This document shows positions 1 through 8,400 of a stretch of 64,000 nt of DNA, one piece after another. The translations under genes were made by a program, and so were the position numbers. Each line of letters begins with the position of its first letter. Positions within the stretch are counted from its first letter, which is position 1. Source of the DNA: Myxococcales bacterium. GTDB taxonomy: Bacteria > Myxococcota_A > Bradymonadia > UBA7976 > UBA1532. The stretch lies in the NCBI GenBank assembly GCA_020633465.1, contig JACKDN010000026.1, positions 1 through 64,000 of the forward strand, given 5' to 3'. The notes below the pieces were generated by a model. That model made no database searches, had not been told where the DNA came from, and saw only the letters and a list, made by a program, of their open reading frames with translations.

Positions 1-1
1 C

Positions 2-1702
2 TTCAACCGCGACCTGGGGTTGCCGCCGATGCAGTTCACCGAGGTCGAGGGCGGGCTCTCGGGCGAGGCGAGCTACGGCGGCTGGGTGCACCGCTGGGAC
101 GAGCTGCCCTGGCAGTGGGTGGCGGGGCGCGAGGCGATCAACGAGCGGCGGTACAGCCGCGGCATGGCGCACCACGTGCGCGGCGTGTACCTGCTGACGC
201 CGACGGACGGGGGCACCGCGCTGACCGTGTACTTCGGGTGGCTGCCGCGCGGCTGGGTGGGGCGGCTGCTGCTGCGCCGCGCCTTTCCGCGCATCCGCGA
301 CAAGTACGCCACGGCGCTGGCGGCGATGGCCCAACGGGCGGGCGGCGCGCCGCTGGCCCTGCCGGCGCCCGCCCGGCAGCCGCCGGCGGTGGACGCCGAG
401 GCGCTTGCGCACGGCGCCGAGGCCCTGCGCGCGGAAGGGGTCGAGGGCGATCTGGTCGGGCGGCTGGTCGACCTGGTGCGTGAGGGCGACGATCTCGATC
501 TGCACCGCGTTCAGCCCCTTCGCCTGGCCCGTGCCTGGCGGGCGGACGAGACGGCGGTGGTGGTCGCGCTGCTGCACGCCACCCGCATCGGGCTGTTCGA
601 GCTGCACTGGGACGTCGTCTGCCCCCACTGCCGTGGCACGAGGGTCGAGGCGCGGTCGCTGGGCGAAGTGCCCGCCCAGGGCAGCTGCACCGTGTGCGAC
701 ATCGACTTCGACACCGCCGGCACCGAGGCCCTCGAGGTCACGTTTCGGCCGCATCCGGCGGTGCGCGAAGTGCCCGAGCGCCACTATTGCAGCGCCGAGC
801 CGGCGACCAAGGACCATGTCCAGGTGCAACAGCGGCTGGCCCCCGGCGAGCAGCGCCGCCTGGCCACCGCCCTCGGGCTGGGGCGCTACCGCCTGCGCGT
901 GCGCGGCGCGCCCGCCGTCCACCCCGTCGACGTCGCCGAGGGCGGCGCGGCCGAGCTGCCCTGGCGCGCCAGCGCGCCGCCCGCCGAGGCCGTCACGCTG
1001 GCCCCTGCGCCCGCCCTCGTCCTGCACAACGACACGACCGCCGAGCAGACCTTCGTTGTCGAGCGCGCCGGCTGGGTCGACGACGCCCTGCGCCCCGCCC
1101 GCCTGTTCACCAACGCCACGTTCCGCGAGCTGTTCGCCGACGAGGCCCTCGCCCCCGGCGTCCAGATCGCCATGGGCGAGCAGACCATCCTCTTCACCGA
1201 CATGGTGGGATCGACGCGCTTCTACGCCGAGCAGGGCGACGCGCGCGCCTTCAACGCCGTCACCGCCCACTTCCGCGAAGTGCAGGCGCTCGTCGAGGCC
1301 GAGGGCGGCGCGGTCGTGAAGACCATCGGCGACGCCGTGATGGCCGCCTTCCCGACCCCGATCGCCGGCCTGGCCTGCGCGCGGGCCATCCAGCAGACCT
1401 TCGCCGCCGAGCGCGAAGACACGCCGGTGCGCCTGCGCATCTCGCTGCACTGCGGCCCGTGCATCGCCGTGCGCCTGAACGCGGGCATCGACTACTTCGG
1501 GGGGACGGTGAACCTGGCCGCCAAGCTGCAGGCGCGCGCCGAGGCGGGTGAGATCGCCTTCAGCGACGCCCTGCGGCGGTGGCCGGGCGTATCGGACTGG
1601 CTGGCCGAGGCGGGCGCCGACGCCCACGCCGAGGTGCTGCCGCTGCGCGCGCTCGACGCGCCCGTCGACCTGTGGCGGTGGTCCCTGCACGGGACGCGCT
1701 GA
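2..1702 (+). CDS. Class III adenylate/guanylate cyclase with N-terminal SRPBCC-like and zinc-ribbon-containing domains (5' partial)
   Basis: The reading frame is open from the window edge, and the first 100 or so residues (GYVYxxGW-like strands, aromatic rich) look like the inside of an SRPBCC fold, so the true start lies outside the window. A helical middle region resembling DUF5939 carries a zinc-ribbon pair (CPHC near residue 210 and CTVC near 229). The last 170 residues form a class III nucleotide cyclase domain: FTDMVGST with a metal-binding Asp, KTIGDAVMAAF with the second Asp, then YFGGTVNLAAKLQ. This combination would make cAMP or cGMP in the cytoplasm in response to a ligand bound by the N-terminal region. 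Substrate choice cannot be read from the sequence. Ends convergently with the NHLP-like operon. Confidence 0.85.
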   Translation, partial: FNRDLGLPPMQFTEVEGGLSGEASYGGWVHRWDELPWQWVAGREAINERRYSRGMAHHVRGVYLLTPTDGGTALTVYFGWLPRGWVGRLLLRRAFPRIRDKYATALAAMAQRAGGAPLALPAPARQPPAVDAEALAHGAEALRAEGVEGDLVGRLVDLVREGDDLDLHRVQPLRLARAWRADETAVVVALLHATRIGLFELHWDVVCPHCRGTRVEARSLGEVPAQGSCTVCDIDFDTAGTEALEVTFRPHPAVREVPERHYCSAEPATKDHVQVQQRLAPGEQRRLATALGLGRYRLRVRGAPAVHPVDVAEGGAAELPWRASAPPAEAVTLAPAPALVLHNDTTAEQTFVVERAGWVDDALRPARLFTNATFRELFADEALAPGVQIAMGEQTILFTDMVGSTRFYAEQGDARAFNAVTAHFREVQALVEAEGGAVVKTIGDAVMAAFPTPIAGLACARAIQQTFAAEREDTPVRLRISLHCGPCIAVRLNAGIDYFGGTVNLAAKLQARAEAGEIAFSDALRRWPGVSDWLAEAGADAHAEVLPLRALDAPVDLWRWSLHGTR

Positions 1703-1786
1703 CGGCCGCGGCCGGGCGTGCGCCCGACCTACCGCCGCCCCACCGGCGTCGGAGACCGCTCGGCCGTCGGGGTGACGTCGCGTGGA

Positions 1787-1803
1787 CCGAGGCGAGGCCT
1801 CGG
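1787..1803. terminator. GC hairpin between convergent genes
   Basis: A perfect 7-bp stem (CCGAGGC / GCCTCGG) with a 3-base loop lies in the 121-bp gap between the cyclase gene and the convergent NHLP-like gene. A second 6-bp palindrome (CGGGCG-TG-CGCCCG) is at 1713-1726. There is no T-run, so intrinsic termination is only inferred from position. Confidence 0.4.
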
Positions 1804-1823
1804 CCCGCGCCCGGCGGGCCCGC

Positions 1824-2084
1824 TCAGAAGCCCGCGTTCTCGTCGGTCAGCGGCTCGCCGTCGTGCAGCTGCGCCACCGACACGTCGCCGGCCGGCCGCA
1901 GCAGCACCAGGTGGCGCAGCGTGTCCGTGTCGGCGACGACCTTGTAGTCGACCCCCGACTGCACCGGCAGCCCGTGCTCCTCGAGCACGGACGGGGTGTC
2001 CTCCTCCAGCCGCCGCCGGAAGTCGGCGTCGTCCCACGCCTTGGTCGTGATGTCCCGCCAGATGTCCTGAACCGACTTGCTCAT
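1824..2084 (-). CDS. NHLP-type (nitrile hydratase leader-like) small protein, possible RiPP precursor
   Basis: An 86-residue protein whose first 60 residues follow the NHLP leader pattern: an amphipathic start, TKAWDDADFRRRLEEDTPSV, a Gly in EEHG, then VDYKVV and HLVLLRP. In known families such leaders precede a modified core peptide. Here only about 24 residues follow (ending LTDENAGF), with no Cys and no Gly-Gly cleavage site, so a classical thioether or azole core is not obvious. It could be a carrier-like or scaffold protein instead. The ATG overlaps the stop of the upstream di-iron oxidase gene by 4 bases (ATGA), so the two are translationally coupled. Last gene of the operon. Confidence 0.75.
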   Translation of the reverse strand: MSKSVQDIWRDITTKAWDDADFRRRLEEDTPSVLEEHGLPVQSGVDYKVVADTDTLRHLVLLRPAGDVSVAQLHDGEPLTDENAGF

Positions 2085-2926
2085 GACTGCCCCACTTCGC
2101 CCAGAGTTTCGAGGACGCCGGCCAGCCACGCGTCGCTGACGTGCCCTTCCGCCGACGGAGTCGACGATACCTGCGCCACGTCGCGGACGGCAAGCGCGAT
2201 TCTGCTGCGCTCGGCGGCGGGCAGCCCGGCCACCAGCGCGACGTTGTCCTCGACGTGGCCCGCGTCGGTGCCGGCGGCCGAGTGCACCCGAAGGCATCGG
2301 GTCGCGTCGACGCCGCGTGGCATGCATGCCTGCACCCGTGCCACGTAGGCCGCGTCGGCCCGCAGGGCCAGGCGCTCGACCGCGTGGGCGTAGGCCACGA
2401 CGCCCAGCGGCAGGTCGTCGGCGGCGGCCGCCCGGAAGCGCGCCACCATCGCCTGCGCCACCGGCGGCTTCAGCGCCTCGACGACGGCCTCGGCGGGCAG
2501 CCCCAGCGCGCGCAGATCCCGCAGCGCCAGCCGGTCGTGCCCCGCCTCGTCGCGCGCCTTGTCCGCGGCCCAGTCGGCCAGCGCGTCCCGGCCCGCGGCC
2601 CGGAACTTCGCCTCGGCCGCGCGCAGGAGCCCCGGCGTGTGGGTGGTCAGGTGGTACAGGCCGGCCAGCCGCCACACCCAGCGCAGGCGCGACAGCGGGG
2701 GGGGCGCCGGGGCGCGGCCGGCGGCGCGCACGCCGACCGCGACGGCCCCCTCGAGCAGCCACCCGGTGGCCGCGCGATCACCGGGCGCGTGGGTCATCGG
2801 ATCGCGGAACGGATCGGCGGCCCAGGGGTCGGGCCGGTGCAGCCAGGCGCGCTGCGGGGTGGCGACGACTACGGCGTCGGGCCCCACCGCGGCCCACTCG
2901 AGCGTCGCCGCGCCCCCCGCGCTCAT
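2081..2926 (-). CDS. Haem-oxygenase-like di-iron oxidase (HDO / iron-containing redox enzyme family)
   Basis: A 281-residue protein. The C-terminal 200 residues are all-helical with the metal-ligand pattern of the HDO/TENA-like superfamily: DEAGH (Glu and His), HAVERLAL (Glu), then RVHSAAGTDAGH (His, Asp, His). Characterised relatives use a di-iron centre and oxygen for N-oxygenation, desaturation or C-C cleavage in natural-product routes. The substrate is unknown here. About 70 N-terminal residues are not recognised and include a Trp/Pro-rich segment. Start chosen at the ATG that overlaps the TrpD-like stop by 4 bases. The tight overlap with the TrpD-like gene and the NHLP-like gene suggests the three act together. 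Confidence 0.75.
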   Translation of the reverse strand: MSAGGAATLEWAAVGPDAVVVATPQRAWLHRPDPWAADPFRDPMTHAPGDRAATGWLLEGAVAVGVRAAGRAPAPPPLSRLRWVWRLAGLYHLTTHTPGLLRAAEAKFRAAGRDALADWAADKARDEAGHDRLALRDLRALGLPAEAVVEALKPPVAQAMVARFRAAAADDLPLGVVAYAHAVERLALRADAAYVARVQACMPRGVDATRCLRVHSAAGTDAGHVEDNVALVAGLPAAERSRIALAVRDVAQVSSTPSAEGHVSDAWLAGVLETLGEVGQS

Positions 2927-4050
2927 GCGGCCAGCATCCGCTCGAGCTGGGCGTGCCCGGCGGCGGGATCGCGGTTCTGGTGCTCGATCAGCGCGCGCAG
3001 CTGGTCGAGCGCGCGCCCCTCTTCGATGGCCGCGCGCGCCTGCTCGACGCCCCGCTTCCAGTCGTCGACCTTGCCCAGCAGCTTCAGGCCGGCGGCCGCG
3101 TTGAGCGCCAGCAGATCCTGCCGCGGCCCGGCCTCGCGCCCCGCCAGCACCCGCAGCCCGACGCGGGCGTTCTCCTCCCGCGTGTCGGCCTGCACCACCT
3201 GCGCGTAGGTGGCCGTCGCCAGCCCGCAGTCCGCGGGCGTCAGCGTGTACTGCTCGATGCGCCCGTCGGCGTGCAGCTCGGCCACGGTCGTGGGGCCCAG
3301 GTTGCTGAACTCGTCCATGTGGCGCGCCGGATCGGCCGCGTCGCCCCCGCAGGGCACCAGCGCCCGTTGGTAGCCCAGCGTCTTCATCGCCTGCGCCACC
3401 AACCCCGTCAGCGGGGGCGCCGGCACGCCGACGATCTTGTGCCGCTCGCCGGCGTGGAAGCCCATCGGACCGGCGACGTGGATCCACGTCGCGATGCGCA
3501 GCTGGCTGAGCACCCGCCCGATGCCCATGTGCCGCAGCATGGGCGTCACCGGCGTCGTGAAGCCCAGCCGGCACTTCGCGACCGCCTCGACCTGCTTCGC
3601 GAGCGGCCCGGCGCCGTCGACGCCCCACAGCCCGAAGGCGTCGGCGGCGCCGCTGACCCCGGTCATGCCCGGCGCGCCCACCTTGTGCACGTAGCCCCCG
3701 CAGGCCGCGATGACCACCGACGCCGCGCTCGACACGTTGAAGGTCTTCAGGCTGTCCATGCCCACGCCGACGATGCCCAGGTGCGGCTCGGGCGCCTCGA
3801 CCACGTGCGGGAAGCAGCGCGTCCACTCGTCGTTGTGGCTGTCGGTGAGCCCCACCAGCTCGTCCAGGGTGGGCTGCTTGCAGCGGTGCGCGGCGATCAG
3901 CGCGCCCTGCTGCAGGTCCGGCTGCTGGCCGCGCCACACCTGCAGGTAGGCGTCGCGCGTCTCGTCCCGCGTCAGATCGCCGCCGAACTGCAGGCGCACC
4001 ACGAGCGCGCCGAACGCGCGCAGGGCGGCTTCGTCGTGGGGGCTCTCCAT
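2923..4050 (-). CDS. Anthranilate phosphoribosyltransferase (TrpD)-like protein with altered acceptor site
   Basis: A 375-residue homologue of TrpD (glycosyltransferase family 3 fold). The PRPP-binding loop is recognisable (GVGMDSLKTFNVSS, residues 95-108, versus GTGGD..TFNIST in TrpD). The magnesium-binding Asp-Glu pair is present (D246-E247) in a stretch very like TrpD, MDEFSNLGPTTVAEL. The KHGN motif that helps hold anthranilate is replaced by KVGAPG (residues 123-128), and GPLxNP is replaced by GPMGFH. Phosphoribosyl transfer from PRPP or a related reaction is likely, but the acceptor should not be anthranilate. No trp genes adjoin it; it is coupled to the di-iron oxidase and NHLP-like genes downstream, and only 15 bp separate it from the small membrane gene upstream. 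Confidence 0.75.
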   Translation of the reverse strand: MESPHDEAALRAFGALVVRLQFGGDLTRDETRDAYLQVWRGQQPDLQQGALIAAHRCKQPTLDELVGLTDSHNDEWTRCFPHVVEAPEPHLGIVGVGMDSLKTFNVSSAASVVIAACGGYVHKVGAPGMTGVSGAADAFGLWGVDGAGPLAKQVEAVAKCRLGFTTPVTPMLRHMGIGRVLSQLRIATWIHVAGPMGFHAGERHKIVGVPAPPLTGLVAQAMKTLGYQRALVPCGGDAADPARHMDEFSNLGPTTVAELHADGRIEQYTLTPADCGLATATYAQVVQADTREENARVGLRVLAGREAGPRQDLLALNAAAGLKLLGKVDDWKRGVEQARAAIEEGRALDQLRALIEHQNRDPAAGHAQLERMLAA

Positions 4051-4065
4051 CGCTCGAGACTCCGA

Positions 4066-4272
4066 TCAGGGTTTGTCGGGGGCCATCCTACCCCGTGTCG
4101 CCGTCGGGGCAAGCGGCGGTGGATCGAATCGACCACAGATGTCGCCGCGCGCACCCGGCCCCGCGACGGCCAGGCCCCCCAGCAGCCCCAGCGCGAACAC
4201 CATCAACCCCACGACGCCCACCACCACCAGGGTCAGCGCGCGCCGGTCGTCGCCGGCGTCGGTCCCCCTCAC
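4066..4272 (-). CDS. Small single-pass membrane protein
   Basis: 68 residues from a GTG start that overlaps the stop of the histidine kinase gene (GTGA). One hydrophobic segment (LTLVVVGVVGLMVFALGLLG, about residues 13-32) is followed by a short Cys- and Pro-containing tail. No family is recognised. The coupling on both sides makes it a likely real member of the kinase / TrpD-like / oxidase / NHLP-like operon, although a 68-residue GC-rich frame could be fortuitous. Confidence 0.5.
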   Translation of the reverse strand: MRGTDAGDDRRALTLVVVGVVGLMVFALGLLGGLAVAGPGARGDICGRFDPPPLAPTATRGRMAPDKP

Positions 4273-5414
4273 GCGGCGGCGGGGGGCTGCAGCGTGAAGC
4301 GGAACGCGGCGCCCTCACCGGGCGCGGTGTCGACCTCGATGGCGCCGCCGTGGCGGGTGACCGCCCGTTGGCACAGCGCCAGCCCGACGCCGCTGCCGCT
4401 GGTCACGTCCGACGCCACCAGCCGTCGAAAGGGGTGGAAGGCGTCCTCCGCCAGCGCGGGATCGAAGCCCGTCCCGTGATCGCGCACGGTGATCCACCAG
4501 CGCCCCTCGACCTGCTCGGCGGACACGTCGATCCGGGGCGGCGCGTCCCCGCAGTACTTCAGCGCGTTCGAGATGAGGTTCTGGAACAGCTGCGCCGCCA
4601 GCGTGCGGCTGGCCTGCACCGTGGGCAGGTCGCCGATGTCGATCCGGGCGCCGGCGCGCTCGACGTCGCCGTGCAGGGCGTCGAGGGCCACGTCGAGCGC
4701 GGCGCGCAATGGCACGGGCTCGAGCTCCAAGGCTTGCTGACCCACGCGCGCGAGCGCCAACAGATCGCGCACCAGCGTCGACATGCGATGGGCCGACTGC
4801 CGGACCACCTCGAGATCCTGCCGCGCGCCGTCGGGCAGCGCGTCGCCGTGGTCGTCGACGATCAGGTCGATGAAGCCCTCGATCTTGCGCAGGGGCGCCT
4901 GCAGGTCGTGGCTGGCCGCCTGGGTGAACTCGCGCAGCTGCGCGTTGGCCGTCTGCAGCTGCGCGTTGGCCGCGCGCAGCTCGTCCTCGGCCTGCTCGCG
5001 CTGGGCCACCTCGGCCTCGAGGGCGGCGTTGACGCGGGCCAGGCCGGGCAGGCGCAGCGCGGTCGGGGTCACGCGCACCAACGCGACGACGGTGGCCCAC
5101 GACACCACCGCCGTGATGGCCTTCGACACGCCCGACAGCCGGTACCAGGGGCGCCAGAACAGCGACGCCTCGATCAGGTGGCCGAGGCCGCAGGAGAGGA
5201 TGAAGGCGCCGAAGAGCCAGAACAGGGGCTGAAAGGGCACGTCGCGGCGGCGCAGCAGGTAGAAGCCGATGACCGCGGGGATCGCGAAGTAGGCGCCGAA
5301 GATGGCGACGTCCGAGATGATGTGCAGCCAGCCGTGCTCGGCGGTCCAGAGGCCGCAGCGCCACCGGGGCGTGAAGTCCTCCACCCCGAAGAGCTGCCCG
5401 AAGAACTCAGCCAT
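4269..5414 (-). CDS. Histidine kinase with ethylene-receptor-like transmembrane sensor domain
   Basis: 381 residues. The N-terminal three-helix membrane domain strongly resembles the ethylene-binding domain of plant ETR1 and cyanobacterial homologues: HIISDVAIFGAYFAIP places Asp35 where ETR1 has Asp25, and ILSCGLGHLIE gives Cys75 and His79, matching the copper ligands Cys65/His69. A coiled coil (about 127-162) leads to a HisKA domain with SHDLQAPLRK (phospho-His169) and an HATPase domain with N, G1 (DHGTGF) and G2 (GSGVGLAL) boxes. No receiver domain or response regulator is seen nearby. Start set at the ATG preceded by AGGGG, not the longer in-frame extension. It heads the operon ending with the NHLP-like gene, 72 bp after the kinase/cyclase fusion. 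Confidence 0.85.
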   Translation of the reverse strand: MAEFFGQLFGVEDFTPRWRCGLWTAEHGWLHIISDVAIFGAYFAIPAVIGFYLLRRRDVPFQPLFWLFGAFILSCGLGHLIEASLFWRPWYRLSGVSKAITAVVSWATVVALVRVTPTALRLPGLARVNAALEAEVAQREQAEDELRAANAQLQTANAQLREFTQAASHDLQAPLRKIEGFIDLIVDDHGDALPDGARQDLEVVRQSAHRMSTLVRDLLALARVGQQALELEPVPLRAALDVALDALHGDVERAGARIDIGDLPTVQASRTLAAQLFQNLISNALKYCGDAPPRIDVSAEQVEGRWWITVRDHGTGFDPALAEDAFHPFRRLVASDVTSGSGVGLALCQRAVTRHGGAIEVDTAPGEGAAFRFTLQPPAAA

Positions 5415-5486
5415 GCGCGGCGCCCCTGATCGACCCGTTTCGCATCCGCGGTGGCACGGACGCACAGACCCAGTGACAGATGCCGC

Positions 5487-8400
5487 TCAGCCTCGGACGT
5501 CGCGCGCCGCGCGCGCAATCGCCTCGACGCGCCGCAGGTAGGCGGGCTGCTGCGCCCGGCCGGCGCGCTCGCGCGCCTCTCTCAGCAGGCTGCTCGCTTC
5601 GTCGTCCCGGCCGGCGCGCATCAGATGGGGCAGCAGTCGCTCGACGACGTCCAGCCAGGCCGCGTCCCCGCCCTGGGTGCGCCGGGCGAGGAACTCGGCG
5701 GCCTCGAGGTGCTCGCGCTCGACGTCGGGGCGCCCCCGCGCGTGCGCCACCCGCGCCAGCAGCAGCCGCGCCTTCAGCGCGCGATCGGGCATGCCCACTC
5801 GCCCGGCCGTCTCGAGCACCCGCTCGCCCATCAGCCGCGCGGCGTCCAGATCGCCGCGGTGGGCCAGGGCGTCGGCCAGGTGGAAGCCCGAGACGGTCTG
5901 CCCGACCAGGTTGCCGGCCTGCACGGTGTCGTCGTAGACCTGCCGCTGATCGGCCACCGCCTCGTCCAGGCGGCCCAGCGACAGGTACACGAGCGCGCGG
6001 CCCGAGCGCGCGGCGCCCGCCCAGCGCGCCCGCGACAGCTGCCCCGCCCGCACCAGGGCGTCGCCGATCTCGATGGCCCGGTCGAACACCTCCAGCGCCT
6101 CTTCGTGGTGACCCAGATCGCGCAGCAGGTTGCCCAGGTCGTGCCCGGCGCGCACCAGCGCGGCGCCGTCGTCGCCGGCGCTGAGCACCGTCCAGGCGTC
6201 GCGCGCCAGCTCGAGCCCCTCGGCGGTGCGCCCCAGGCTGCGCAGCACGAAGCCCAGGGCCGAGCGCGCCGCCGCCGCCTTGACCGGCTCGGCCGCCCGC
6301 TCGAAGAGGTGCTCGGCCCACTCGAGCTCTTCCTGCGCCTGCTCCCAGTCCGACCGGTAATGGGCCACCTGCGCCAGCACCACCCGCACCTCGGCCGCCT
6401 GCCGCACGGCCGCCGCCGGCGCCCCCGCGTCGGCGACCACCGGGGCCAGCCGCTCGATGGCGGCGCGCCCGTGATCCTCGGCGGCGTCGAAGCGCCCCAG
6501 GTAGAACAGCGCGTGGGCCAGCGTCCCCCGCACGGCGGCCGCGGCCAACGCGTCGGGGCCGTCGGCGGCGCCCAGCGACACGGCCAGCGTCAGCGCGTGC
6601 ACGGCCTCTTCGTAGGCCCCCAGGCGCAGGCGGTGGCGGCCCACCACCAGCGCGTGGTGACGCGTCCGCTCGGGGACCTCGGCGCGCTCCCAGTGATACA
6701 GCAGCCGCGGCCCGCTGCGCGGATCCGCGCCCTGCTCGGCCTCGAGCGTCTCGGCCGCCAGCCGGTGCAGCACGCGCCGGTTGTCGGGCAGGACCGAGCC
6801 GTAGACCGCGTCGCGCAGCAGGTGCTGCCGGAAGCGGTAGCGCACGCCGTCGGCCAGCGTCTCGCGCGCGATGAAGTCCTGTCGGGCCAGCGCGAACAGC
6901 GCGCTGTCGTCGGCGGGCCCGTCGTCGCCGAGGCGCTCGGCCACGCCGCGCCACAGCCACGCCTCGACGGTCGGCCCCACGACGGCCAGCCGCTGCAGGG
7001 CCTGCCGCTGGGGCCGCGGCAGGCGCGACACGCGCTGCAGCAGCAGGCCGTACAGCGAGTCCGGCAGCGCGAAGTGGCGCAGGGCGCCGGCGTCGGCGTT
7101 CAGCATCTGGCGCGCGGCGAGCGCCCGCACCAGCTCTTCGGCGAACAGCGGGTTGCCCGCGGCGCGCTCGTGCACCAGCGCGCGGGCGCTGGCCGACATG
7201 GGGCGCCCGTCGGCCAGCGCGTCGAGCAGCGCGTCGGCGTCGGCGGGCGGCAGCGGGCCCACCGCCACCCGGTGCACGGTGGGGTCTTCGGGATCGCTGG
7301 CGTCGCCCGTCCGCGTGACGGCGACCAGCAAGGGGGCGGCGCCGACGCTCAGGCGCGGCACGACCTGGGGCAGCAGCTGCATGCTGGCGGCGTCGGCCCG
7401 GTGCAGATCGTCGAGGACGACGGCCATCGGGCGCCCGGTCGTCTCTTCGGTCTGCCGGGCGGCGGCGCGCAGCGACAGGCTGATCAGCTGCAGGATGCGG
7501 CCCGCCATGCCTTCGGGATCGTCGCCCGGATCGTCGCGACCGACGCCCAAGAGCACGCGCGCGACGTCGGTCAGCGCCAGGAGGGCCTCGCGATCCTCGC
7601 CGCCGAGGTGGGCGGCCAGGTGGGCGAGGCGGGCGCCCGGCTCGTAGGTGGCGGGGCGCCGCTCGTCCCCGCCGAACAGCAGCTGCCTCAGCACCGACAC
7701 CCACAGGCCGTAGGGCTGCAGGGTCAGCGGCTGGGCCACCAGCGTCACCGCGCGGGCGCGGGCGGCGAGGCGATCGGCCAGCGCGTGCGCCAGGCGCGAC
7801 TTGCCCGCGCCGGGTGGCCCGAACAGCTCGACGACGCGCACCTGGACGTCGCCGGCGGCCACCCGCTGGTAGAGGGCCTCGAGGCGGGCCAGCTCGTCGG
7901 CGCGACCGACGAAGGGCCGGGCCGCGCCGGGCTGGCTCCAGCGGCGCGACGGCACGTCGTGATCGCGGCCGAGCTCCGACGCCTCGACCGCCTCGGCGCG
8001 CCCCTTCACCTTCAGCGATCCCACCGACCGCCACTGGAAGCGATCGCCCCCCGCGGCGCGCGCCGGCGCGCTGACCAGGATCGTGTTGGGGGCCGCCGCC
8101 TGCTGCAGCGCCACCACGACCTCGGCGGCGTCGCCGCGCAGGAGATCGGCGTCCCCCCCTTCGTCGGCCACGCGCGTGAGGGCCTGGTGGACGCCGCCGC
8201 GGACCGTCACGCCGCAGCCGAAGGGGCGCATCTCGGCGTCGATGGTGGCGCGCTGGGCGAGGATCGACAGGCCGGCGCCCAGGGCGCGGTCGGTGTCGTC
8301 CTCGGCGGCGGCGTCGTGGCCGAAGGTGGCCAGCACGCCGCGGCCCACCGTGCTGTGGACGCGCCCGCCCGCGCGCTCGAGGGAGGCGCGGAAGGCGGGG

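Noticed and set aside
1824..2084. Nitrile hydratase alpha subunit fragment
   Set aside because: The metal-binding Cys motif (CxxCSC) is absent and the length is that of a leader-type protein, with no broken remainder around it.
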